Shown one piece after another: positions 26,263 through 34,372 of a DNA stretch of 64,000 bases. Below the pieces are notes generated by a model, which was not told the origin of the DNA, ran no database searches, and worked only from the letters and a program-made list of their open reading frames with translations. The DNA is taken from the IMG/VR virus record IMGVR_UViG_3300030102_007626, positions 35,562 to 99,561 of that record. The stretch is one strand, 5' to 3'. This DNA is from a virus. The number at the start of each line of letters is the position of its first letter. Position 1 is the first letter of the stretch. The translations under genes were made by a program, and so were the position numbers.

Positions 26263-26277
26263 TTGGTCCCTTTTTTT
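26249..26277 (+). terminator. rho-independent terminator
   Basis: GGGACC and GGTCCC form a 6-bp stem with the stop codon in the loop, followed by seven T. It ends the chaperone unit. Confidence 0.8.
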
Positions 26278-26280
26278 ATA

Positions 26281-26288
26281 TATTTATA
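26281..26288 (+). promoter_or_regulatory. TATTTATA box before the leader-gene run
   Basis: TATTTATA occurs directly after the terminator and 12 bases before the GTG start at 26301, so it is well placed to start transcription of the leader-protein genes. The octamer matches those at 6247, 7148, 31886 and 50681. Confidence 0.4.
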
Positions 26289-26300
26289 ACAAATAATTAA

Positions 26301-27152
26301 GTGGATAATTTTGATTTGAGAAAATATTTAGCTGAAAATATACTGTTTAAAGAAGATACTAGTGATAAAACTGCTATATTAATAGATGGTACATCATCTG
26401 CAGGAAAATCAATGGCTGCTTCATTATTAAAGGCTGTTCCTTTTTATAAAACAACAGATAAAAATCAATGGGTTCAAATAGATAGCGATATGTTTCAGGG
26501 GTTTGATAACGAAGCAGAAGAAAGAAGGTTAAAATTAGACCATCCTAACATAAGGGATTGGGCTAAAGGTAATGAAGTGGGGATGACTTCGGGAATGTAT
26601 AGAAAAGATGGTGTTGAGGATATACCAGAAAATCCTTATGAAACAGAAAGACCATATAAAGGCGGAGACATTAGAGCTTGGTATATGGCTCAAGAATATA
26701 AAGTAGGTGGTTGGAAAAAAGTTATCTTTGATGACGTATCTGATGATATATTAAAATATGTCCCTAATGTAAAACACGTATTATTGCATGCCCCTATTGA
26801 AATTTTGCTCCAAAACATACAAGCAAGGAAAGAAAAAGACCCTAGAAAAATTGACATGGTGTTAGATCAATATTTAGAAAAATATAAAGCTACCCCTTCC
26901 AAACCAGATGAAAATGTAGGAGATCCAAATACCCCTTTAACAAAAGAAGGATTAACAAAATTATTATCTCAACACACAACTGATCAAGAATATATTGATA
27001 AATTTATCAAAGAATTAGGGATTACTGGAGATGGTACTTATTATATTAAAGCTAAAAATATAGATCCAAATAAAACAATAATAGTAAATGTAGATAAAGA
27101 GTCAAGAGCAGCAAATGTTCCTCCTGCTAAATTACAACAAATTTTTAAATAA
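26301..27152 (+). CDS. leader-type P-loop kinase-like protein
   Basis: The product (283 aa) starts at GTG with leader MDNFDLRKYLAEN, shared with the next genes. The body has a Walker A motif GTSSAGKS (residues 30-37), a following acidic strand (WVQIDSDMF) and a kinase-like second strand (KKVIFDDVSD), with a pattern like zeta-toxin or small-molecule phosphotransferase kinases. The substrate is unknown. The leader resembles T4 capsid-targeting peptides, so the kinase could be packaged and injected with the DNA, which is inference. Confidence 0.75.
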   Translation: MDNFDLRKYLAENILFKEDTSDKTAILIDGTSSAGKSMAASLLKAVPFYKTTDKNQWVQIDSDMFQGFDNEAEERRLKLDHPNIRDWAKGNEVGMTSGMYRKDGVEDIPENPYETERPYKGGDIRAWYMAQEYKVGGWKKVIFDDVSDDILKYVPNVKHVLLHAPIEILLQNIQARKEKDPRKIDMVLDQYLEKYKATPSKPDENVGDPNTPLTKEGLTKLLSQHTTDQEYIDKFIKELGITGDGTYYIKAKNIDPNKTIIVNVDKESRAANVPPAKLQQIFK

Positions 27153-27166
27153 AAAAATAAAATAAT

Positions 27167-27430
27167 ATGGACAATTTTAATCTAAAAAAATACTTAGCTG
27201 AAAATAAACTTGACGAACCGTATATAGGTCAATTTGAAAGTAGAGCAGCAGAAAACTTAGCAAGAGCTCAAGCAAAATTTTCAAATGCTATTCTTGCTCT
27301 TAGATCAGACAATATTCGTACAGCAGAAGAAGCAGAAAACGCATACTTAGCAATAGCTTACCATTTAAAAACTCATTTTAAAGAAAAATATCCTGATTAT
27401 AGACCACACCCAACTATTGCCCAAATATGA
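27167..27430 (+). CDS. leader-type small helical protein (87 aa)
   Basis: The product starts MDNFNLKKYLAENKLDE, a copy of the leader at 26301, 28434 and 29183. The rest is an alanine-rich helical segment (ESRAAENLARAQAKFSNAIL) and a basic tail. Small helical cargo of this kind is typical of phage internal head proteins, although nothing proves packaging. It overlaps the next gene by four bases. Confidence 0.7.
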   Translation: MDNFNLKKYLAENKLDEPYIGQFESRAAENLARAQAKFSNAILALRSDNIRTAEEAENAYLAIAYHLKTHFKEKYPDYRPHPTIAQI

Positions 27431-28437
27431 AACTAATAGACATTTTAAGAGAGGTAGAGGGTGAAGAAGATGGGATGAAGCAACTTAAGGTTCAATACGA
27501 CCTTGCTATTCAACCTACAGATATACCAGCTGCATTAAACGCTTTAGATAATATAGACAACTATGGTATCTATGCTCAAAACCTACGTGACCCAAAAGTT
27601 ATAGATAAAATATTTGGTTTTTCTAATCCTGGTAAAAAAACAGTCCAAGCTCAAACCGAATGGAATGAGATGACACCTGAAAAAAGGTTAAAAAAGATAG
27701 ATCAAATAAAAAATGATAGGATTATAAAAGATCGTGAAGGGAATATTGTAAAAGATCTTGGAAAAGAAACTTGGAATAACACATTAAAACTTCTTGAAAA
27801 ATATAAACCTTATCAAGAATGGGTAGAAGAAAATGGAGATAATCCTGAAGAATATTTATCATCTTTAGATGGGGTAACAGCTGGCAGTTCAAAAGGTTTA
27901 AAATTGTTTGGAAGTAGAGCAGAAACATACTTTCCATTTAGATCCCCAGAAAACATGAAAAAGTACGCTGGTAGATTAGAAAAAGATGTCCATTTTATGG
28001 TAAAAGATGGTAAAATTGTTTTTCCATTAGAAAACAGCCCTTATAAACCAAAAGCATACTTACAAAAAGTAATGAAAACAATAATGGATAACTCAGGTTT
28101 AGAGTATGAAATTGTTGATGTTGAAAAAACAGATGATAAAGGAGAAGTAATTAAAAAACCTGAAAAAAAGGTAACACCACCTTTATCTGTAACAGCAGAT
28201 ACTTTAGATAAAGTTGAAAAAATTAGAAGCCAATTTCAAAAAGAAATTGGAGATGTTCCAACAGCAAACTACACAACTGAACCAGTTGAGGTAGATGGTA
28301 AAAGAAAATATAAACTAGTTGTAACAGGTATTTCACCTGATCAAAGACAAAAATTATTAATTAAAAAAGCGTCATTAAAAGAAGGTGTAGAATTTGATTT
28401 AGATCTATATTTAATGCAAAAAAGAGCAGGATTATGA
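27427..28437 (+). CDS. leader-type protein of unknown function (336 aa)
   Basis: The product begins MKLIDILREVEGEED, a leader of the second type (also at 6269 and 53165). The body is lysine/glutamate-rich with proline-containing segments and no recognised catalytic motif. It ends in a segment reading EFDLDLYLMQKRAGL, which resembles the leader itself. Overlapping starts and stops tie it to the genes on both sides. Confidence 0.7.
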   Translation: MKLIDILREVEGEEDGMKQLKVQYDLAIQPTDIPAALNALDNIDNYGIYAQNLRDPKVIDKIFGFSNPGKKTVQAQTEWNEMTPEKRLKKIDQIKNDRIIKDREGNIVKDLGKETWNNTLKLLEKYKPYQEWVEENGDNPEEYLSSLDGVTAGSSKGLKLFGSRAETYFPFRSPENMKKYAGRLEKDVHFMVKDGKIVFPLENSPYKPKAYLQKVMKTIMDNSGLEYEIVDVEKTDDKGEVIKKPEKKVTPPLSVTADTLDKVEKIRSQFQKEIGDVPTANYTTEPVEVDGKRKYKLVVTGISPDQRQKLLIKKASLKEGVEFDLDLYLMQKRAGL

Positions 28438-28471
28438 AAGAATTTGACTTAAAAAAATACTTAGCTGAAAA
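28434..28471 (+). repeat. 38-bp direct repeat encoding the leader (copy 1)
   Basis: Bases 28434-28471 are identical to 29183-29220, and nine of the next ten bases also match. Both copies are the start of a gene. Identity at codon third positions shows recent duplication or recombination of the leader module. Confidence 0.9.
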
Positions 28472-29171
28472 TAAGCTATTAGATGAAGTTAGATATTTAG
28501 AAGGTAAAGCAGTCACCCAAGATGAATTACATAACATCATAGGTAAAAAAATGGAAGAACAGGGCTACCAAAGAGTGGGTTTTGGGAACACCAGTTACCG
28601 AGATTATGTTAAAGAAGTAAGAGATGAAGATGGAAATTTATATTACTTTAATATATCTGTACTAGTCTCTTCAACAATTGAAACTGATTATCATGGTGAA
28701 ATTACTTTTGAACTTAGAGTTGCAAGAGATAAAAAAGGTTTAAAAGCATTATTTTCTAGAGAAAAAAGAGAAATGATTAAGTCTTTAGCAACAAATAAAG
28801 ATATAACAAGAGGTATAAATTTTGATGGGTCTTATAATAAAATTCGAAAAGCAGTCTTATTAAGAACTCCTTCTACAATTAAATCTTTAGAAGATAAAGC
28901 ATTAAGAAAAATTAATAGAGCAGCTGATCCATTAAATTTAGAAGAACAAGAAACAGAAATCTTCAAACCTGGAATATACAGAGTACTAAAATATAGTATA
29001 GATCGTTATGAATACTATGGAGATTTTCTTGAACTTACCAGAGAAGCAACTTTAGAAGAAATACGAGCGGTTATTGGAAAAGAAATGGGTCTACCAGAAA
29101 GTGCTTATTGGGTAATCGACTTGGGTGATACTGTATCAAAAAATGACTTACCAACAATATATAAATTATAA
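28434..29171 (+). CDS. leader-type protein of unknown function (245 aa)
   Basis: The product opens with MKEFDLKKYLAENKLLDE. Its first 38 bases are identical to those of the gene at 29183. The body has strand-rich (YYFNISVLVSSTIETDYHG) and basic helical segments and no recognised motif. A leader-proximal LLDE might be a protease site by analogy with the (L/I)-X-E sites of T4 prohead protease. Confidence 0.7.
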   Translation: MKEFDLKKYLAENKLLDEVRYLEGKAVTQDELHNIIGKKMEEQGYQRVGFGNTSYRDYVKEVRDEDGNLYYFNISVLVSSTIETDYHGEITFELRVARDKKGLKALFSREKREMIKSLATNKDITRGINFDGSYNKIRKAVLLRTPSTIKSLEDKALRKINRAADPLNLEEQETEIFKPGIYRVLKYSIDRYEYYGDFLELTREATLEEIRAVIGKEMGLPESAYWVIDLGDTVSKNDLPTIYKL

Positions 29172-29182
29172 GTTTAATTAAA

Positions 29183-29220
29183 ATGAAAGAATTTGACTTA
29201 AAAAAATACTTAGCTGAAAA
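29183..29220 (+). repeat. 38-bp direct repeat encoding the leader (copy 2)
   Basis: Exact copy of 28434-28471, at the start of the next leader gene. Confidence 0.9.
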
Positions 29221-29773
29221 CAAGCTATTAAACGAACAATCTAAAAACCACCCACTAACAGATTTATTAAAAATCCATTTTCAAGTAGCATATGAAAAGG
29301 GATTAGAAGCACAACCTGAAGATGATTATGATTCTTTTGATGAAAAATATTGGAAAAATAATGCATTTGAAATTGATACTACAATAAGAAGATTCCAACA
29401 AAAATCAGATGATGATTTACGCGATACTTACAATCAATATGGCTCTTTTAAAGAAGAAGTTAATGAAGGGTATGAACAAGAACAATCTAAACTAACCTCA
29501 TCACTAATGAGGTGGATTCAGTATTCTATGGATAACGGGGATAGTAAAGAAGAAGTACTTGCTACACTAGAGAGGCTTGGAGAAAGAATTATAAATAAAC
29601 TTCCTTTAGCTGAAAATAAACTATTAAATGAATCAATTGAACTTACTCCTATAGAGAGAAGAAAATTAATTTATTTTCTAGAAATGAAGGTTGAAGAAAT
29701 GCAAAATAAGGGGGATAATTTCTTTTCTGATGAGATAGGAATTTTTAACAGTATTTTAAATAAAATAAGATGA
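29183..29773 (+). CDS. leader-type protein with second internal leader (196 aa)
   Basis: The product starts MKEFDLKKYLAENKLLNE. Near residue 142 a second copy of the leader core appears (LPLAENKLLNES), followed by a small helical domain (ELTPIERRKLIYFLEMK). The protein therefore looks like two leader proteins fused in frame. The first part is acidic and helical. Function is unknown. It overlaps the next gene by four bases. Confidence 0.7.
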   Translation: MKEFDLKKYLAENKLLNEQSKNHPLTDLLKIHFQVAYEKGLEAQPEDDYDSFDEKYWKNNAFEIDTTIRRFQQKSDDDLRDTYNQYGSFKEEVNEGYEQEQSKLTSSLMRWIQYSMDNGDSKEEVLATLERLGERIINKLPLAENKLLNESIELTPIERRKLIYFLEMKVEEMQNKGDNFFSDEIGIFNSILNKIR

Positions 29774-29976
29774 AACACTCACAACTAAAACAACTTATTA
29801 AAGAAGAAATACGTAGCGCAATTAATGAAAATGGTGGTTGGGACTATGACTTAATGGAACAGATAGTAGAGGATGTTGAACAATTAGATAGTGAAATTGG
29901 AAAATATGATGATGATTACATTTTATATACGATTAATAGTATTATAGATCAACTAAATAAATTAAAAAATAAATAA
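29770..29976 (+). CDS. small leader-like acidic protein (68 aa)
   Basis: The product begins MKHSQLKQLIKEEIRSAINENGG, a helical, charged N-terminus related in style but not in sequence to the neighbouring leaders. The rest is acidic and helical (YDLMEQIVEDVEQLDSE). It is the last gene before the clamp-loader promoter region. Confidence 0.65.
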   Translation: MKHSQLKQLIKEEIRSAINENGGWDYDLMEQIVEDVEQLDSEIGKYDDDYILYTINSIIDQLNKLKNK

Positions 29977-30001
29977 AACTTGCCTATTGGTAAAAGTTTT
30001 T
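29975..30001 (+). terminator. weak terminator-like hairpin
   Basis: AAAACTT and AAGTTTT pair around GCC-TATT-GGT, followed by TTTTTG. The stem is AT-rich with a small bulge, so termination is uncertain. It overlaps the promoter-like element for the next gene. Confidence 0.4.
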
Positions 30002-30006
30002 GTATA
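29976..30006 (+). promoter_or_regulatory. possible promoter, CTTG-type variant
   Basis: AAACTTGC, then TTTGTATA 17 bases after the hexamer AAACTT, precede gp44 at 30028. Layout and spacing match the GGAATA class, with a different upstream box. Confidence 0.45.
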
Positions 30007-30027
30007 ATTAAGTTATAAAAATAAGTT

Positions 30028-30951
30028 ATGAAAGACAACACTTTGTTGGTTGAAAAATACCGTCCTACTGTTTTACAAGATTATGTAGGAAATGAACAAG
30101 TTAAAGAGACAATTCAAAAATATCTTGACCAAAACGACATCCAAAACTTTATATTCTATGGACCTGCTGGAACTGGTAAAACAACACTAGCTAAACTTAT
30201 AGTTAAAAATCTAGATTGTGATTACCTTTACATTAATGCAAGTGATGAAAATGGAATTGATACAATCAGAGAAAAAGTAAAAGGATTTGCTTCTGCTGCT
30301 TCTTGGAATGGTATAAAAGTAGTTATTTTAGATGAAGCAGATTTTATCACTATAAATGGACAAGCAGCACTTAGAAATGTAATTGAAACATTTTCTCGTT
30401 CAACTCGCTTTATATTAACGTGTAATTTTATTGAGAGAATAATTGATCCAATACAATCACGTTGTCAAGTACTTAAAATTCGACCACCATCCAAACTTAC
30501 TATAGCACACCATTTAGCAGATATAATGGGGAAAGAAAATATTTCACATGATGTTAAAGAAGTAGCTACTATAGTAAATAAAAACTATCCTGATGTTAGA
30601 AAAATGTTGAATACAATTCAACTATCTACTGTTGATGGAGGACAAAATGATTTATACCTTAAAATAGATGAATCAGTTCTAGCTTCAAACAACTATACTA
30701 AAGAGGTACTAAAAGAACTTACCCAAACAAAAAATTGGATTAAAATAAGACAAATTATAGCAGATAGTGGTGTAAAAGACTTTGAAGAATTATACCGCTT
30801 ACTCTTTGAACATATTTCAGTATATGCTAAAGATAAGGAAGGATCAGTAACTATAATACTAAATGAACATCTTTTTCAAGCAAATTTCCGAATTGATAAA
30901 GAGATTAATATAATGTCGGCAATAGCCAAAATAATAGAAACAATTAAATAA
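30028..30951 (+). CDS. gp44: clamp-loader large subunit, gp44/RFC-like AAA+ ATPase
   Basis: The product (307 aa) is an AAA+ clamp loader. VEKYRPTVLQDYVG opens the fold, Walker A is GPAGTGKTT near 50, Walker B is VVILDEAD near 100, and sensor 1 (FILTCNF) and the SRC motif (IQSRCQVLKIRPP) follow. The last 100 residues form the collar. It opens the gp45 ring onto primed DNA with gp62. Confidence 0.93.
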   Translation: MKDNTLLVEKYRPTVLQDYVGNEQVKETIQKYLDQNDIQNFIFYGPAGTGKTTLAKLIVKNLDCDYLYINASDENGIDTIREKVKGFASAASWNGIKVVILDEADFITINGQAALRNVIETFSRSTRFILTCNFIERIIDPIQSRCQVLKIRPPSKLTIAHHLADIMGKENISHDVKEVATIVNKNYPDVRKMLNTIQLSTVDGGQNDLYLKIDESVLASNNYTKEVLKELTQTKNWIKIRQIIADSGVKDFEELYRLLFEHISVYAKDKEGSVTIILNEHLFQANFRIDKEINIMSAIAKIIETIK

Positions 30952-30961
30952 ATAATAAATA

Positions 30962-31216
30962 ATGCAAAATCAAGCACCCCCACAACAACCAAACATTGAC
31001 CTAACAAACACTACAGCAGTAGAAGGATTCGATGGAGGTAAATTATTTGGACAAGCGGTAGTAATCCGTAAAGTATCTAAATTTGTAACAGGAACAGATG
31101 AAGATATGCTTATGCCTATTCCTGTATTTTATGATCTAGAATCAAAGAAAATTCTAAAAGATTCTATTCCACCTGAAATTAGGGAAGAATATAAAGATAT
31201 GACTATTGAAGACTAA
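30962..31216 (+). CDS. unrecognised small protein between clamp-loader genes (84 aa)
   Basis: The product begins with a disordered Pro/Gln segment (NQAPPQQPNIDL), then a strand-rich core (KLFGQAVVIRKVSKFV, PIPVFYDLESKKIL). It overlaps the gp62 start by 11 bases. No motif is recognised. Confidence 0.65.
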   Translation: MQNQAPPQQPNIDLTNTTAVEGFDGGKLFGQAVVIRKVSKFVTGTDEDMLMPIPVFYDLESKKILKDSIPPEIREEYKDMTIED

Positions 31217-31640
31217 AAAGCAAATAAAAAATATATGGGGGTGGTTAAACGAAATCACCCTATATAAAACACCTGCTGATTGTTTTACTGATGAATCATG
31301 GGATTGTTTTAATTCCTATATGATTCATCGGTTTGTATCTATGAATATAAATTACGTTGAGTTGACTAATTATGTTCAAACTATACCTTATGATAATAAA
31401 ATACAGACCTATAATATTTATAGAGAAATGATCCCAAAAAAGAAGGTTTTTTTAAAGTATATAAAAAGTAAGAAAAAATCCCCTAATCCACAACTTGTAG
31501 AAATTTTAAGTGACTATTTTCAATGTGGTAAATTTACAGCTGCTAGATATTTAGAGGTAATGAAGAAAAAAGAAACATTAAATATACTTTCTACTATGGG
31601 TATTGATGAAAAAGAATCTAAAAAGTTATTAAAAGCATGA
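31206..31640 (+). CDS. gp62: clamp-loader small subunit, gp62-like
   Basis: The product (144 aa) starts at TTG; the first in-frame ATG is some 40 codons in, past the conserved-looking WGWLNEIT stretch. An aromatic-rich N-terminal half and a helical C-terminus (YFQCGKFTAARYLEVMKKK) fit the small, poorly conserved gp62 subunit, as does its place right after gp44. It is shorter than T4 gp62 (187). The assignment relies mostly on context. Confidence 0.65.
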   Translation: MKTKKQIKNIWGWLNEITLYKTPADCFTDESWDCFNSYMIHRFVSMNINYVELTNYVQTIPYDNKIQTYNIYREMIPKKKVFLKYIKSKKKSPNPQLVEILSDYFQCGKFTAARYLEVMKKKETLNILSTMGIDEKESKKLLKA

Positions 31641-31885
31641 CAAAAAATAGAGAAATATGGGGGACACCCACACCATATCAAACTCGTACAATTGAACAAA
31701 CAGATTCAGTAGTTGATTCAATTATTGATCAATTTGTTGAAAGAGCCAAATTCGGCAAAGAAAAATATAATACAGATTTAGATAGAGAAGATTTAGGTTT
31801 ATTAGATTGGATAGAGCATGCTAAACAAGAACATATGGATGCTATACTTTATCTTGAAAAAATTGAAAGAACAATAAAGGGTTAA
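31637..31885 (+). CDS. small MazG-like helical protein (82 aa)
   Basis: The product has the form RAKFGKEKYNTDLDREDLGLLDWIEHAKQEHMDAILYLEKI split over two helices. The conserved acidic residues and HAKQEHMDA helix resemble small phage all-alpha NTP pyrophosphohydrolase-like proteins. Catalysis is not certain. It overlaps gp62 by four bases. Confidence 0.55.
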   Translation: MTKNREIWGTPTPYQTRTIEQTDSVVDSIIDQFVERAKFGKEKYNTDLDREDLGLLDWIEHAKQEHMDAILYLEKIERTIKG

Positions 31886-31893
31886 TATTTATA
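31886..31893 (+). promoter_or_regulatory. TATTTATA box before a leader-type gene
   Basis: TATTTATA lies 15 bases before the ATG at 31909. See 6247 for the set of five. Confidence 0.35.
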
Positions 31894-31908
31894 ATAAAAT
31901 ATCATAAA

Positions 31909-33066
31909 ATGTCAGATGAATTAAAACGAATGCAAGAATTAGCAGGAGTATCTATTAACGAAGTTGCAGATTTTGGATCAGAAGGATTTAAATGGATTGA
32001 TTCACACTCCGCACCTTATTTTCCTGCATATCAAGGATTTAATAATGTATCAGATATTCCTAATAAAATTAGGGCATATTGGGATGAAATTAAAAGAGAA
32101 CCAAAACAATATGATAAAAGAGATTGGGGTTTTTATATAGGAGATACTATACCTACCTATTTTAAAAATGCTTATATGATGCTAGCAAATCAAATATCTT
32201 CTCCTGAAAGAAGAGAATATCTTTTAAAAGGCCCTACAGACCCATATCAAGAAGAACAAATTAAAAAAGCGAGTAATGGTAAAATTGGAGATGGAAAAAA
32301 AGCATTTGATTTTCTTAAATCTATTCCTGATAACTATTCTTTTAATAATGACAGTAAATTCAATTCTAAATATTTAGGAAATGATTCTAGATTTGCAGCA
32401 ATTAATAGTTCATTTCAAAAACTATTCAATGAATATGCTTCGGGACCAAGTTATCTTTTAACCCCTATGATAATTCCTTATATAATGCAACAATTTAATG
32501 ATATAATTTGGGATAATAGATCAGGTGTAAAAGCTAGTTTTGATAGAAGAGAAAAAATGAAACAAGATGATACCGTTCCTAGATTAGAAGAAAATAAAAT
32601 AAATAAAATGAACACAGAATTAAAACGAATGCAAGAACTAGCAGGAGTACCTGTTAATGAAGAAAAAGAATCACTTAATGAACACCAAATTGGTGGTGTT
32701 GTAGGAATTGGAGCAATTCATACTCCTAAAAAAGAAAAATCAGATTATGAAATGGCTTTTGAGCATTTTATGAATGAAGAAATGGATCCAATTACGGGAA
32801 CAGATATAGATAATATTGAAATTTCTTCACCACCTGATTTTGGAGATGATGAAATTACAGGAACTTCACTTGAAGAAGAAGAAGCTGTTGAGGTAGAAAA
32901 ATTAAAAAATTATTTAGAAGGAATGGGTAAAAGTGCTTTATCCCAAATAAACAAAAAAGAAGAACTTAAAAATGTATTTATAGCTATAAAAAATGGAATG
33001 GGTAAAAATTTACAAAAAGATCCAGCTGTTATTAAAGGATTTGAATTAATAATGGCTAGATTATAA
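31909..33066 (+). CDS. leader-type protein with two leader modules (385 aa)
   Basis: The product begins MSDELKRMQELAGVSINEV. An almost identical module, MNTELKRMQELAGVPVNEE, begins at residue 234 (base 32608), with its own Met. The protein may be a fusion of two leader proteins, or a 152-residue product may also start at 32608. The first half is aromatic-rich and globular-looking. The second is very acidic and ends in a helical domain (KALSQINKKEELKNVF spans part of it). No enzyme motif is recognised. A virion protein is the best guess. Confidence 0.7.
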   Translation: MSDELKRMQELAGVSINEVADFGSEGFKWIDSHSAPYFPAYQGFNNVSDIPNKIRAYWDEIKREPKQYDKRDWGFYIGDTIPTYFKNAYMMLANQISSPERREYLLKGPTDPYQEEQIKKASNGKIGDGKKAFDFLKSIPDNYSFNNDSKFNSKYLGNDSRFAAINSSFQKLFNEYASGPSYLLTPMIIPYIMQQFNDIIWDNRSGVKASFDRREKMKQDDTVPRLEENKINKMNTELKRMQELAGVPVNEEKESLNEHQIGGVVGIGAIHTPKKEKSDYEMAFEHFMNEEMDPITGTDIDNIEISSPPDFGDDEITGTSLEEEEAVEVEKLKNYLEGMGKSALSQINKKEELKNVFIAIKNGMGKNLQKDPAVIKGFELIMARL

Positions 33067-33078
33067 TAATTTTTCCTA

Positions 33079-33315
33079 ATGAGAAACCCAAAAGACATAG
33101 TTAAATTAGACGTTCCTTTACTTCTTCGTATACTAGAATTTGCTAAAGAAGATGCTGCATCTGATGATGAACTTCATAAAATAGCAAGTAACATAGTTGA
33201 ATTAAGTAGGATTGGAGGTACATTAGGAATGATGGATTATGAAGCTATAATGGGTAGTGAAGAGCAATTAGCTGAAAGAAAATTAATGATGGTGAGAGCC
33301 GGAATTTTAAAATAA
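33079..33315 (+). CDS. unrecognised helical protein (78 aa)
   Basis: The product is a compact all-helical protein (DVPLLLRILEFAKEDAASDD, ELHKIASNIVELSRIGG) ending in a basic helix. No motif is recognised. It follows the two-leader gene by 12 bases. Confidence 0.65.
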   Translation: MRNPKDIVKLDVPLLLRILEFAKEDAASDDELHKIASNIVELSRIGGTLGMMDYEAIMGSEEQLAERKLMMVRAGILK

Positions 33316-33316
33316 A

Positions 33317-33385
33317 ATGAAAGATTGTAATTGCCAAACATGTAAATGTGTAGATAGTTGCAGCTGTAGTTGCTGTGATTGTTAA
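33317..33385 (+). CDS. 22-residue cysteine-rich metallothionein-like peptide
   Basis: The ATG is one base after the previous stop. The peptide has nine cysteines in 22 residues, at positions 4, 6, 9, 11, 15, 17, 19, 20 and 22, arranged as CXC and CXXC. This is the pattern of short metallothioneins that bind Cu(I), Zn or Cd as thiolate clusters. A strong terminator follows 12 bases later. So regular a cysteine pattern is unlikely by chance in AT-rich DNA. Function is inferred only. Confidence 0.65.
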   Translation: MKDCNCQTCKCVDSCSCSCCDC

Positions 33386-33397
33386 AAGAAAATAATT

Positions 33398-33423
33398 AAG
33401 CTTGGCCTAGCCAAGCTTTTTTT
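33398..33423 (+). terminator. rho-independent terminator
   Basis: AAGCTTGGC, loop CTA and GCCAAGCTT form a perfect 9-bp stem followed by a T run. It ends the leader-gene region. Confidence 0.88.
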
Positions 33424-33428
33424 GTATC
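33398..33428 (+). promoter_or_regulatory. possible promoter overlapping the terminator
   Basis: AAGCTTGG and TTTGTATC, separated by 17 bases from the hexamer AAGCTT, overlap the terminator hairpin and lie before the ATG at 33437. The layout matches the CTTG-type elements at 29976 and 51178. Confidence 0.35.
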
Positions 33429-33436
33429 ATATAGTT

Positions 33437-34372
33437 ATGTCAAAAAAGAAACCCTCTATTCTTAAAGAGATTAGAGAAAAACAATTGCCTGAGATAAATT
33501 TTGCTTATCAAAAGGCAATTTCTTATTCTCAACTGTCTATGTTTAATGAATGTCCTAAAAAATGGTCATTACAATATAGAGAAGGTCATAAACAGTTTAC
33601 CTCAAGTATTCATACCGTATTTGGAACTGCTTTACACGAAGTTTTACAACATTACCTTACAGTAATGTATGATAAAAGTTATGCTGAAGCAGATAAGATA
33701 AATACTTCTGAAATGCTAGAAGATAAACTTAGAGAAGAATATACAAAGCAATATAAAGCAAATGATAAACAACATTTTTCATCCCCTGAAGAATTAAGAG
33801 AATTTTATGAAGATGGGGTTGAAATTATTAGAGAATTTGCTAAACGAAAGAAAAAATATTTTTCAAAACGTGGTTGGCATTTAGTTGGATGTGAAGTACC
33901 TATTAAAGTTACACCTCATAAGTACAAACCTAACTTATTGTTACAGGGCTATTTAGATGTTGTGATGTATCATGAACCTTCCCAAACATTTAAAATAATA
34001 GATATTAAAACAAGTAAATCTGGTTGGAATAAAACAATGAAATCAGATGAAAATAAACAACTTCAATTAGTGTTGTATAAAAAATATTTTGCTGAATTAT
34101 ATAACGTCCCTGTTGAAAAAATAGAGGTAGAGTTTTTTATTGTTAAACGTAAACTGTATAAAAGCAAAGAATTTATAATTAGAAGAATTCAAACATTTAC
34201 TCCCCCTTCTGGTAAAGTAAAAATGAATAGAGTAACAAAATCTTTAAATAATTTTATAAACGGGGCATTTGGTCAAGATGGGTATTTAGATAAAGATCAT
34301 CAACCTACTCCACATAAAAACTGTCATTGGTGTCCTTTTAATAAAACTCATCTATGTTCTGCGACTTTCTAA
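33437..34372 (+). CDS. PD-(D/E)XK nuclease, Cas4/RecB-like
   Basis: The ATG at 33437 (AGTTATG context) is preferred to a TTG 15 bases upstream. The product (311 aa) has the RecB-family nuclease order: SYSQLSMFNECPKKW, GTALHEVLQHYL, LLQGYLDVVMYH, then the core IIDIKTSK and QLQLVLYKKYF. A cysteine near residue 32 and a C-terminal cluster, CHWCPFNKTHLC, suggest a 4Fe-4S cluster as in Cas4/AddB nucleases. It probably processes DNA ends in replication or recombination. No CRISPR array is nearby. Confidence 0.85.
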   Translation: MSKKKPSILKEIREKQLPEINFAYQKAISYSQLSMFNECPKKWSLQYREGHKQFTSSIHTVFGTALHEVLQHYLTVMYDKSYAEADKINTSEMLEDKLREEYTKQYKANDKQHFSSPEELREFYEDGVEIIREFAKRKKKYFSKRGWHLVGCEVPIKVTPHKYKPNLLLQGYLDVVMYHEPSQTFKIIDIKTSKSGWNKTMKSDENKQLQLVLYKKYFAELYNVPVEKIEVEFFIVKRKLYKSKEFIIRRIQTFTPPSGKVKMNRVTKSLNNFINGAFGQDGYLDKDHQPTPHKNCHWCPFNKTHLCSATF

